Assembly (NCBI GenBank): GCA_017625565.1 | Contig: JAGAKN010000023.1 | Span: forward strand, 1-32,577 | DNA: 32,577 nucleotides | Direction: 5' to 3' | DNA from: Clostridia bacterium | Lineage (GTDB): Bacteria; Bacillota; Clostridia; Christensenellales; Borkfalkiaceae | Shown here: positions 17,178 to 23,590 of the stretch, in pieces | Layout of the letters: each line of letters starts with the position of its first letter | Numbering within the stretch: position 1 is the stretch's first letter | Position numbers and translations under genes: made by a program | Notes under the pieces: model-generated | The model's input: the letters and a program-made list of their open reading frames with translations, nothing else | The model's database searches: none | What the model was told of the DNA's origin: nothing

Positions 17178-17343
17178 CCGAACCGTACCCATAACACAAC
17201 CTTAACTTAAAAGGTAAAGTGCAGGAAATTCCTAATAAAAAAGTTAAAAATTCCAAAACCGAAAAAGCAGACTACCCTAAGAAGTCTTGTAAGGACGAAA
17301 TTTCCGACCCTTGACTTTCAGGGTGGCGCAAAAACTGAATAAC

Positions 17344-17420
17344 GTACTCGTAGTGTAACTGGATAACATTACAGCCTCCGACGCTGTCGAGTCTGGGTTC
17401 GAGCCCCAGCGGGTACACCA
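17344..17420 (+). tRNA. tRNA-Arg(CCG)
   Basis: A full cloverleaf: acceptor GTACTCG with CGGGTAC (one T-G wobble), D-stem GTGT/ACAT, anticodon stem ACAGC/GCTGT with loop CTCCGAC (anticodon CCG), and T-arm CTGGG-TTCGAGC-CCCAG. Discriminator A is at 17417 and CCA is encoded at 17418-17420. A terminator-like hairpin CCCCTAAATGC/GCGTTTAGGGG follows at about 17427-17464. The last 13 bases are repeated at 21195-21207, marking this gene as the likely attachment site of the element to its right. Confidence 0.93.
17408..17420 (+). repeat. Left attachment-site repeat (tRNA 3' end)
   Basis: AGCGGGTACACCA, identical to 21195-21207. A direct repeat of the exact 3' end of a tRNA gene on both sides of a recombinase-bearing segment is the usual footprint of integration. 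Confidence 0.7.
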
Positions 17421-17561
17421 CCGACAACCCCTAAATGCTTACTGAAAGGTATGGCGTTTAGGGGCTTTTCCTATGTTTTGAAACGGGAAAAACGGTTGGT
17501 GGGAAAACAGGACTACCCCAAGAAGTTCAGTAAAGGCAAAAAACGCAACCCTTGACTTTTA

Positions 17562-17666
17562 GGGGCATATATCCAAAAGCAGTGGAAAAGTGGGAATTGT
17601 GGAACGTTCAACGCATACATGGTATGGGGCTATATACTCAAAACGGTGGAAAAGTGGAAACAGTGG
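17562..17666 (+). repeat. Two 41-bp direct repeats upstream of the recombinase
   Basis: Copies at 17562-17602 and 17626-17666 are 64 bases apart and share GGGGC, an A/T-rich centre, an exact GTGGAAAAGTGG (17582-17593 and 17646-17657) and a closing GTGG. They sit 55 bases ahead of the recombinase start and could be recombinase or regulator binding sites. The rest of 17421-17720 holds only the tRNA-side hairpin, the diverged repeat and a CCCCC/GGGGG hairpin around 17672-17690; I see no gene. Confidence 0.7.
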
Positions 17667-17720
17667 CGATCCCCCCGGAGAAATGGGGGTATTGGCTAAA
17701 CTACTGAAAGGAGAAAGAGA

Positions 17721-19363
17721 ATGACAATACAATTAAAGGCGGCGTTATATGCCCGCTATTCGTCGGACAAGCAACAGGAATCGAGCATAACCGTCCAGTT
17801 TGCCGAATGCAGAAAATTCTGCGAAGCAAATCATTTGAAGGTCGTGAAAGAGTATAAGGACGAAGCCAAGATGGGAACGGACGGAAACCGCGAAGAATTT
17901 CAACAAATGTTGCAGGAAGCGAATTTTGGGTTATTCGACGTCGTAATCGTTCATCGTTGGGATAGATTCGCGCGAAACGTGGAGCTTGCTTTGTCGGGCA
18001 AAAGCAGCTTGAAAGAATAGGCGTTAAGGTCATAAGTACGGTAGAGAACTTTGACGATACGCCCGAAGGCGACTTCTTCAAGCTGATGAGTATGGGTATG
18101 GCGGCGTTGTATAGCAAACGGCTTTCCCGTGAAGCGTTCAACGGACAAATCGAAAACGCGCAAAAGGGCAAGGCGCACGGCGGCGTTCCCCTTTACGGGT
18201 ATGAAGTGGTAAATAAAAAATACCGCATAGTACCCCACGAAGCGGAAGCGATACAGACAATGTTCCAAATGGTCGCGGACGGGCATTCCTACAAGCAAAC
18301 GGTCAACTATCTCAACGAGAAAGGCTATCGTCGGCGGGACGGCAGACCGTTGTCGTACAGCATAACGGACACTCTAAGAAATAGGCAATACGTTGGCGAA
18401 TATGTGTTCAATCAATATAAACGCAAGCCTGCTCACAAATGGCGCACGCAAAAGAAAACGGAAAACGAAGTCGTGCGGATTCAAGGCGGTATGCCCGCTA
18501 TCGTGGACGAAGAACTCTTTGAACGGGTGCAAGCCCTGTTAGATAAGCGAATGCAAAAGAACGGGCGCGGACGGAAAAAGGGAAAATATCTCTTATCGGG
18601 GTTAATGGTTTGCGGTGTATGTGGCTATGCAATGGGCGGCGGTAAAACAATGCCACGCGGAAAGCCGTTTTTCACTTATACTTGCAATGCAAAATATCAT
18701 GCACAGGCAAGAAAAAGTATAAACGTTGTTTATTTGGACAAATACGTGGTGGGCTTGTTCACGCAAGCCTTTTTGCTTGTGCGGAATATGGAAAACGTAA
18801 TTGAGCTAATACGGCAAGATATAGCAGCGCTGCACGATGAAAAGGTGCAACGACTGAAAGCCTTGAAGAAGGAATGGGAAGAAAAGCAAGCACTTCTTGT
18901 TAGCTTGGAAGAAATCGAGCAGAGGAACAAAGGCAAAGCCCTTGCCACGTTGATTGAAAACAACCGCAAGGAAGAACAACAGGCGTTGGACGAATTGGCG
19001 GTGAAAATTGCGGAATTGCAAGCAAAGCGCACGACAACGCCACGCGTGAACAGGGAAACGTTGCGCCGAAATATGCGCGAATACAAGACGGTGCTGGAAA
19101 GCATTGACTTCTACAAGAAACAGGAAATTCTGCAAACGCTTGTGGAAGAAATCAAAATCGGCGCGGACACGGTGGAAACGACAATCAATCTGCACGAGCT
19201 TGCGGAGATAGAACAGCCGTTGACCTGCACCGTCATAGAGAAGTTGGAGAACATAAGACGGGTTTATAACCTGCGCGGAATGGACTTCGACTTCAAGGCA
19301 ATGACGATACGCGCGGGCTATAAACGGGAAAATCCTGAACTTCAAGGGGGTGAAAACAGGTAA
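17721..19363 (+). pseudogene. Large serine recombinase, broken by a frameshift
   Basis: The N-terminal part (17721-18020) is a resolvase-type catalytic domain with the nucleophile region ALYARYSSDKQ and VIVHRWDRFARN. At an A4 run (18000-18003) the frame is lost. Adding one A would restore ...SGKKQLERIGVKVISTVEN and join it to the rest (ORF resuming at 18086). The remainder has the DTPEGDFF segment, a Recombinase domain (GGVPLYGYEV...), a zinc ribbon that keeps CGVCG but has only one Cys in the second half, a long coiled coil (about 18790-19030), and a C-terminal tail. Repaired length would be about 547 residues. The protein would integrate and excise DNA at short cores. Either it is a true inactivating deletion or a homopolymer error in the assembly. 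An AAGGAG site precedes the start. Confidence 0.85.
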
Positions 19364-19420
19364 AAGTGTACAAAAAGTTAAATTTTTCAAAAAATATTAA
19401 AAAAAGATGGCAGTATACTC

Positions 19421-19468
19421 TTGACAAAGTTTTTTATTATGGTATAATATATTAGTATCATATGATAC
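19421..19468 (+). promoter_or_regulatory. Promoter and palindromic operator of the TAC module
   Basis: TTGACA (19421-19426), a 16-bp spacer and TATAAT (19443-19448). A perfect 14-bp palindrome, GTATCATATGATAC (19455-19468), overlaps the expected transcript start. Antitoxins of the MqsA type repress their own operon by binding a palindrome near the promoter, so this is the obvious operator candidate. Confidence 0.75.
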
Positions 19469-19490
19469 CAAAAAATAAACGGGAGGATGA

Positions 19491-19796
19491 ATGCTATTGG
19501 AAACTTTAGATGATGTGTTACTTAGAATTCGGATGGCAAGAACCATCCGCCTAGTCCAAACAGAGAAGAATCGAAAAACGAAATACCAATTAGGGTTAAC
19601 GGATGAAGACTTAAAAGTTATTGTTAGAGGATTACAAAGATGTGATTATCATAAAGGTCCAGAAGGCGACCATGACGGTAGTACGGGGAATATTTGGGTT
19701 TTCAAAAAGAGAGAATACGGCGAATGGTTTTATATAAAATTGAAATACGTTGAGCCAATTAAAGCATTAAGCTGTCATATTGATAATATCGAATAA
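19491..19796 (+). CDS. mqsR: MqsR-like toxin (mRNA interferase)
   Basis: A 101-residue protein that aligns by eye with E. coli MqsR, a RelE-fold endoribonuclease that cuts mRNA at GCU. The shared core runs LGLTDEDLKVIVRGLQRCDYHKG, then NIWVFKK and GEWFYIKLKY. Lys55 and Tyr81 fall on the E. coli active-site residues Lys56 and Tyr81; Gln68 of E. coli is Val70 here. It is the first gene of a toxin-antitoxin-chaperone module. GGGAGG lies only four bases before this ATG, so the TTG at 19497 is a possible start. Base composition is more AT-rich than the neighbouring chromosome, which points to transfer. The toxin should be held in check by the MqsA-like protein that follows. Confidence 0.82.
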   Translation: MLLETLDDVLLRIRMARTIRLVQTEKNRKTKYQLGLTDEDLKVIVRGLQRCDYHKGPEGDHDGSTGNIWVFKKREYGEWFYIKLKYVEPIKALSCHIDNIE

Positions 19797-19900
19797 AATT
19801 AGAATAAAATAGCAACAGCAAAAATATAAATATTAAAATTGAACGGTTTAGAAAGCAAAGTAAAGTAAATAATTAGAAGGCAAAAGGAAGGAGAAACATA

Positions 19901-20443
19901 ATGAAAAGGCTTAATTATTGCTATTGTGATGTATGCGAAAAAGAAACCGATACTTATGAAAAAGAAATTGAAGATATATTTCAAGTAAAGGATGAAAAAA
20001 TACAAGCAAAAATTAAAATAAGAATTTGTAAGACTTGTGGCAATGAAGTTTATGATGAAAAACTTGAAAAAGAAAATGAAATCAAAGTTTATAACATTTA
20101 TCGTGAAAGAAAAGGGTTGTTGCTTCCCGAAGAAATTAAAAAAATTCGTATGAAATATGATATGACGCAAGCGGCATTTGCGCGTATTTTGGGCTTTGGC
20201 GAAAAAACGATAACAAGATATGAACGTGGTGCTATACAAGATATTGCTCACGATAATTTGATTCGTTTAATGAATGATGAAAAAAACATGAAGAAGTTAT
20301 ATGAAAAAAACAAAGACTTCTTAACATTTAAAGAAAGAGAAAAAATTGAATCGAAATTGTATGCGATTACTATTATTCCTTTTGGAACGTGTTATATGCC
20401 AACAAGAAATCCTTATAATACAAAAATACTACAAGGAGCATAA
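19901..20443 (+). CDS. mqsA: MqsA-like antitoxin with C-terminal extension
   Basis: A 180-residue protein. The N-terminal zinc domain has CxxC pairs at Cys9/Cys12 and Cys43/Cys46. A helix-turn-helix of XRE type covers about 74-125 (MTQAAFARILGFGEKTITRYERG is the recognition part). This matches the MqsA plan: the zinc domain binds the toxin and the HTH binds the operator. E. coli MqsA ends at 131 residues; here a further stretch of about 44 residues (137-180) ends in an aromatic, Pro-containing tail (FGTCYMPTRNPYNTKILQGA). In TAC systems such extensions act as chaperone-addiction (ChAD) segments. A GGAAGGAG site is present. The next gene starts two bases after its stop. Confidence 0.88.
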   Translation: MKRLNYCYCDVCEKETDTYEKEIEDIFQVKDEKIQAKIKIRICKTCGNEVYDEKLEKENEIKVYNIYRERKGLLLPEEIKKIRMKYDMTQAAFARILGFGEKTITRYERGAIQDIAHDNLIRLMNDEKNMKKLYEKNKDFLTFKEREKIESKLYAITIIPFGTCYMPTRNPYNTKILQGA

Positions 20444-20445
20444 AT

Positions 20446-20877
20446 ATGAAAAATGAATGTATATTAAATTTGTTGAATTACAAGGTTGAAAAAATACATT
20501 TTGATTTAAATTCAGCTTTTGTAATGCCAAACGAAGATGAACAGATTGAAATAAGCCCCAAATTGGCGAGAAAAATCGAGAAAATTGCAGAAAATAGATG
20601 TAAGGTTTCTTTGGGTTTTGTTATCGGTGAAGAAGATTCTCAAAATACGCCTTTTTCGATTGAAATTTGGACTTCTGGCGAATTTGAAGTTGAAAATTGG
20701 GAAGAAAATGACAACATAGTTAAAGTCAATGCTGTCGCGGTATTATTCCCCTTTTTAAGAGCGTTGTTAGCGACTATTACTTCAAATGCAAATATTCCCC
20801 CGTATATTTTGCCTGTGTTTAATATCGTGGCATGGTTTGAAGAAGAAGAAAAAAAGTTAAAGGCGACTAAAAAGTAA
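20446..20877 (+). CDS. SecB-like TAC chaperone
   Basis: A 143-residue protein with a SecB-like fold. The diagnostic part is FPFLRALLATITSNANIPPYILPVFNI (about 102-128), which matches the conserved helix and loop of SecB chaperones. The N-terminal half would form the beta-sheet. Its AAGGAG site is inside the end of the antitoxin gene and its ATG follows the antitoxin stop by two bases, so synthesis is coupled. Gram-positives lack the normal SecB export pathway, so this copy is most simply the dedicated chaperone of the antitoxin, as Rv1957 is for HigA1 in Mycobacterium tuberculosis. It would bind the antitoxin's C-terminal extension and protect it from aggregation and proteolysis. Confidence 0.85.
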   Translation: MKNECILNLLNYKVEKIHFDLNSAFVMPNEDEQIEISPKLARKIEKIAENRCKVSLGFVIGEEDSQNTPFSIEIWTSGEFEVENWEENDNIVKVNAVAVLFPFLRALLATITSNANIPPYILPVFNIVAWFEEEEKKLKATKK

Positions 20878-20900
20878 ATTGCATACATCATAAAATGGAG

Positions 20901-20926
20901 GCTCGGTTTTTCAACCGAGCTTTTAT
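20901..20926 (+). terminator. Terminator of the TAC operon
   Basis: Stem GCTCGGTT (20901-20908) with AACCGAGC (20913-20920), loop TTTC, then TTTTATT. Confidence 0.88.
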
Positions 20927-20973
20927 TGTGTTCAAAAGTAAGAAAACCATGGTATCAAAGGGGGTGAAAAATA

Positions 20974-21156
20974 ATGAAAATAACAGGGCAAGGCGTAAAT
21001 CTGCGGTTGACGGGAAAGGGCGTGAAATGCGCGTTGTGGGTTCGGGTTGATATAGGAAAATCAACCCACGAAACGAAAAAAATGCCGAGCCGAAAAGGAC
21101 GGGCGAAAAGTGCGAAAAACCGCACAAAATCAGCGATTTTTCAAGTTCACTTATGA
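20974..21156 (+). CDS. Small basic ORF at the end of the element
   Basis: A 60-residue Lys/Arg-rich ORF, not recognised, with no detectable domain. In its favour are a GGGGGTG site nine bases before the ATG and higher GC than the TAC genes. Against it, the composition is repetitive. The same TCAA-GGGGGTGAAAA block also occurs at the end of the recombinase gene (about 19337-19353), so this may be a remnant that once joined that gene's 3' end before the TAC cargo was inserted. Confidence 0.35.
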   Translation: MKITGQGVNLRLTGKGVKCALWVRVDIGKSTHETKKMPSRKGRAKSAKNRTKSAIFQVHL

Positions 21157-21194
21157 AAAATAAACGGGCGAGTTTTGGGTAAAGTTCGCTTCAT

Positions 21195-21207
21195 AGCGGG
21201 TACACCA
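21195..21207 (+). repeat. Right attachment-site repeat (displaced tRNA-Arg 3' end)
   Basis: AGCGGGTACACCA, identical to the 3' end of tRNA-Arg at 17408-17420 including the encoded CCA. No tRNA body precedes it, so it is a displaced fragment. Confidence 0.75.
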
Positions 21208-21243
21208 AAAGCAACCGCCTTTTTGGCGGTTGCTTTTGGTGTA
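21201..21243 (+). terminator. Displaced tRNA terminator hairpin
   Basis: A perfect 19-bp inverted repeat (21201-21219 with 21225-21243, loop TTTTT) that begins inside the tRNA-end fragment. It looks like the rho-independent terminator that originally followed tRNA-Arg and was separated from it by integration. Confidence 0.7.
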
Positions 21244-21292
21244 GGGGGGTATGAACTACTGCGAGCAGGTGTAGCCGTCAAGTTTGGGACGA

Positions 21293-21429
21293 GTTGCCCG
21301 TTAAGAAAAGCGTTGATAACGCTTTTAGGGACGAGATAAGCGAGCGACGATAGGTAGGAACGAGCGTGACCGAACGCAAAGAACAGCTTTGCGTGAGAAA
21401 AGTTGCCCGTTAAGAAAAGCGTTGATAAC
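21293..21429 (+). repeat. 28-bp direct repeat in the right junction
   Basis: An exact 28-bp sequence starting GTTGCCCGTTAAGAAAAGCG occurs at 21293-21320 and 21402-21429. The first copy continues into a hairpin (AAAAGCGTT-GAT-AACGCTTTT) whose second arm is missing from the other copy. The spacer is rich in CGAGCG-type words. No gene is evident in 21244-21515; it looks like junction debris. Confidence 0.75.
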
Positions 21430-21492
21430 ACTCACGTTATATTCTAAACTTGCTATCTCTTGCGTAGAATAAAACACGCGAAAGGAAAACGC

Positions 21493-21521
21493 TTGAGTAT
21501 TTTAATAAAACGTGCTATAAT
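21493..21521 (+). promoter_or_regulatory. Promoter of mntP
   Basis: TTGAGT (21493-21498), a 17-bp spacer and TATAAT (21516-21521). It lies directly on the start of mntP, leaving almost no leader. Confidence 0.6.
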
Positions 21522-21529
21522 GAATGCGT

Positions 21530-22108
21530 ATGTTTGGTTTTTTATTCTTTTTTCAAAATACAATGCTTGGGATTGGGTTGGCGATGGACGCTTTTTCCGT
21601 AGCCTTGGCGAACGGCTTGCGAGAGCCGTGTATGTCCAGAAAAAAAGCTTGCGGAATAGCAGGTGTTTTTGCCGTCTTCCAAGGCGCGATGCCGATGATC
21701 GGTTGGATTTGCGTGCGTACGATCGCACAACGTTTTCAAACGTTTGAAAAGGCAATCCCGTGGATCGCGCTTGCGCTACTTCTCTTTATCGGCGGAAAAA
21801 TGGTGATCGAAGCCGTTCGCGGAGAAGAAGAAACGGAGTGCGCGAAAGTCGGTTGTGGTAGTTTATTCGTCCAAGGGGTAGCCACGTCGATTGATGCGCT
21901 GTCGGTAGGGTTTACGCTTTCGGCGTATAAGTGGTACGTGGCGCTCGTTGCGGTGTCGCTGATTGCGACGATTACGTTTGCGCTCTGCCTGATTGGCGTC
22001 TATATCGGAGAAAAAGTAGGGAAGAAATTCTCGGGTAAAGCAACGCTATTTGGAGGGATTATCTTAATCGCAATCGGTTTGGAAATCTTCTTAACGGGGA
22101 TTTTTTAA
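21530..22108 (+). CDS. mntP: Putative manganese efflux pump MntP
   Basis: A 192-residue membrane protein with six helices that exports Mn2+. The two repeated family motifs GLAMDAFSVALANG and ATSIDALSVGF, each with the conserved Asp, are present, one in each half. Start choice: the ATG at 21524 would lie upstream of the predicted transcript start. 21530 gives a nearly leaderless message, and 21563 would leave only a short lead to the first motif. No clear ribosome binding site precedes any of them. Many mntP genes are controlled by a yybP-ykoY manganese riboswitch; none fits in this short upstream region. It is the first gene right of the integrated element, so the native leader may have been lost. 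Confidence 0.9.
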   Translation: MFGFLFFFQNTMLGIGLAMDAFSVALANGLREPCMSRKKACGIAGVFAVFQGAMPMIGWICVRTIAQRFQTFEKAIPWIALALLLFIGGKMVIEAVRGEEETECAKVGCGSLFVQGVATSIDALSVGFTLSAYKWYVALVAVSLIATITFALCLIGVYIGEKVGKKFSGKATLFGGIILIAIGLEIFLTGIF

Positions 22109-22167
22109 TGGAAAACCTTGTCGAAAGCCGTCGAAAAAGAAAAATTTACTTTTTTTTCGACAAATCA

Positions 22168-22196
22168 TTGACAAATAAAAAGGAATGTTTTATAAT
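22168..22196 (+). promoter_or_regulatory. Promoter of the four-helix membrane protein
   Basis: TTGACA (22168-22173), a 17-bp spacer and TATAAT (22191-22196), a consensus promoter. Confidence 0.9.
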
Positions 22197-22257
22197 AAAT
22201 ATATAAGGTGGTGGACATTCAAAAAAATAAAACCCGTCTATCACACGGAGGTAAAAG

Positions 22258-22689
22258 ATGAAGGCATTAAAGAAATGGGCTCCCTTGGCGGCGATCATTG
22301 CGTCTGCGCTTGCGTTGATTCTCTACGTATTCGCACCCGTAATCAAGATGGAAATGTTGGGCGTGAGCGAAACCGCATCGGTTTGGGATTCGATCAAAGA
22401 CGATAAGATCCCTATGATCTTGGTCACGGTTGTTTTGGCGATCGCAAGCGTTGCATTGGCAGTAGTTTGCTACTTGAAAGGCGCAAACGAAATGCTTCGC
22501 TACGTAGCAACGGCAGTTATGGTTGTGACGGCTGTATTCTGCTTCAGCTCGAAAGGCTTTATCGTAACGGATATGGGCGCAAAAGACTATGCAAGTATGT
22601 TTGATCTTGGTATCGGCGCAATCCTTGGCGGTATCTTGTTCATCGTTAGCGCAGTTGCTACCATTCTTCCTAAATTCTTGAAAGACTAA
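22258..22689 (+). CDS. Small four-helix membrane protein of unknown function
   Basis: A 143-residue protein with four hydrophobic helices (about 9-28, 51-71, 79-98, 118-136), a short outside loop (MEMLGVSETASVWDSIKDDK) and a basic C-terminus. No family recognised. The strong promoter, a GGAGG site and a GC-rich terminator show a well-expressed single-gene unit. No enzyme motif is visible. Confidence 0.75.
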   Translation: MKALKKWAPLAAIIASALALILYVFAPVIKMEMLGVSETASVWDSIKDDKIPMILVTVVLAIASVALAVVCYLKGANEMLRYVATAVMVVTAVFCFSSKGFIVTDMGAKDYASMFDLGIGAILGGILFIVSAVATILPKFLKD

Positions 22690-22708
22690 GAAACGTTAGG
22701 TACTTAAT

Positions 22709-22742
22709 AAAACTCCCCTTGGCGACCGCCAAGGGGAGTTTT
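22709..22742 (+). terminator. Terminator of the four-helix membrane protein gene
   Basis: A 15-bp stem (22709-22723 with 22728-22742, loop GACC) with flanking A4 and T4 runs. It could also serve the convergent HTH gene. Confidence 0.92.
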
Positions 22743-22773
22743 ATGTTTACGTATAATAAAAATTAAAAAGCGC

Positions 22774-23214
22774 TTACTTTGTTCTACCCAGTAGATAATC
22801 CACGGAAACGTCCATATAGGTTGCAAGCTTTACAAGGCTTTCTACGGACGGGACGCTTTTACCGAATAGCCATTGATACAAGCTTGCGCCACTAACGTTG
22901 GCGTTTTTTACAAGGGCGTATTGCGACGTTTTGGTTTCGTCCATGACTGCCCGTAAGCGTGAAGAAAAGGGCGCTACAGGAGAAAATTCTTGCGTAGAAG
23001 AATAGTCGGCTAAACCGAGTAAAACGTCGGCGGATACGTTGAAAAACTCCAAGAGTGCGATAAATCCGTGGAATAATGGCAACCTGTCGCCGTGTAAATA
23101 TCGCGTAATATTCGAGCGATCGGTTTTTAGGATTTCTGCTAATGCAGGGGCTTTTATATTCCGCTCACACATAAGCGCGGAAAGCGTTTCGGAAAATTTC
23201 GACAAAATACACAT
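22774..23214 (-). CDS. Regulator with two XRE-type HTH domains
   Basis: A 146-residue protein made of two HTH-like halves. Residues 5-68 (MCERNIKAPALAEILKTDRSNITRYLHGDRLP, then FFNVSADVLLGLAD) and 80-146 (VMDETKTSQYALVKNANVSGASLYQWLFGKSVPSVESLVKLATYMDVSVDYLLGRTK) share the same plan, ending in the VSxDxLLG motif typical of clostridial XRE repressors. A duplicated HTH in one chain could bind a palindrome as a monomer. GGAGA lies upstream of the start. It is divergent from a small ORF, with an imperfect palindrome in between, which suggests control of both. Confidence 0.85.
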   Translation of the reverse strand: MCILSKFSETLSALMCERNIKAPALAEILKTDRSNITRYLHGDRLPLFHGFIALLEFFNVSADVLLGLADYSSTQEFSPVAPFSSRLRAVMDETKTSQYALVKNANVSGASLYQWLFGKSVPSVESLVKLATYMDVSVDYLLGRTK

Positions 23215-23253
23215 AACAAAGACAATCTCCTACAAAATATTATTCTCATTTTA

Positions 23254-23277
23254 GCCATCAAATAGTAGCTTGGTGGC
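23254..23277. promoter_or_regulatory. Palindrome between divergent genes, candidate operator
   Basis: GCCATCAA (23254-23261) and TTGGTGGC (23270-23277) form an inverted repeat with one G-T-type mismatch. It overlaps a minus-strand -35 (TTGATG) for the XRE gene. On the plus side a TATAAT (23289-23294) follows. Confidence 0.5.
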
Positions 23278-23348
23278 AAAAATGATGATATAATCGTATT
23301 ACAAAAATAAAAGAGCACGAAACAGTGCTCAAAAAGGAGAGTATGTAT

Positions 23349-23543
23349 ATGCAAAAGACAAAAGAACAAACGTGTGACAAGAAACAAGCAGGGCAATTTG
23401 TAGAAACAAAAGATTTACTTCGAGAGCTTGCAACAGTAATCGCGGAAAATTTTGTTGCCGTTTATCAGATGGAGAAAGACGGAATACTCATGCGTATTCT
23501 TAACGGACAGCAGTTCTTAATCACCGTACAGGAAAAAAAATGA
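23349..23543 (+). CDS. Small hypothetical protein
   Basis: A 64-residue ORF. The ATG at 23349 is the one at proper distance from AAGGAGA; the ATG at 23343 is too close. The sequence has a polar Gln/Lys-rich start and a helix-strand part (ELATVIAENFVAVYQMEKDGILMRILNGQQFLITVQ). It is not recognised. It ends at a strong terminator and is divergent from the XRE gene, so it may be its regulated partner. Confidence 0.55.
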   Translation: MQKTKEQTCDKKQAGQFVETKDLLRELATVIAENFVAVYQMEKDGILMRILNGQQFLITVQEKK

Positions 23544-23544
23544 A

Positions 23545-23572
23545 AAAAAGCCCGCCGTTCGGCGGGCTTTAA
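23545..23572. terminator. Terminator between the small ORF and glyS
   Basis: Stem AAAGCCCGCCG (23547-23557) with CGGCGGGCTTT (23560-23570), flanked by A7 and by TTT. It serves the small ORF and convergent glyS. Confidence 0.9.
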
Positions 23573-23590
23573 CCTTTTAAGCGATTTGGA

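Larger units (their letters stand above)
17270..17563 (+). repeat. Diverged repeat following each tRNA-Arg copy
   Basis: A block beginning GACTACCC and ending near CCCTTGACTTT-AGGG occurs at 17270-17325 and again at 17511-17563, about 240 bases apart. That is the same spacing as the two tRNA copies (17105 and 17344). So a unit of about 240 bases, tRNA plus downstream sequence, seems to have been duplicated in tandem and then drifted. Confidence 0.6.
17421..21207 (+). mobile_element. Small integrated element with serine recombinase and TAC cargo
   Basis: About 3.8 kb bounded by the 13-bp AGCGGGTACACCA repeat. It contains paired direct repeats, a frameshifted large serine recombinase, an AT-rich toxin-antitoxin-chaperone module and a short basic ORF. 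The original tRNA terminator appears to have been pushed to the right end (21208-21240). Large serine recombinases seldom use tRNA 3' ends, so a lost tyrosine integrase or a composite history is also possible. With the recombinase broken the element is probably no longer self-mobile. Confidence 0.65.

Noticed and set aside
17997..18010. Programmed -1 frameshift in the recombinase
   Set aside because: The A4 context does not form a slippery heptamer in the right register. A one-base loss explains it better.
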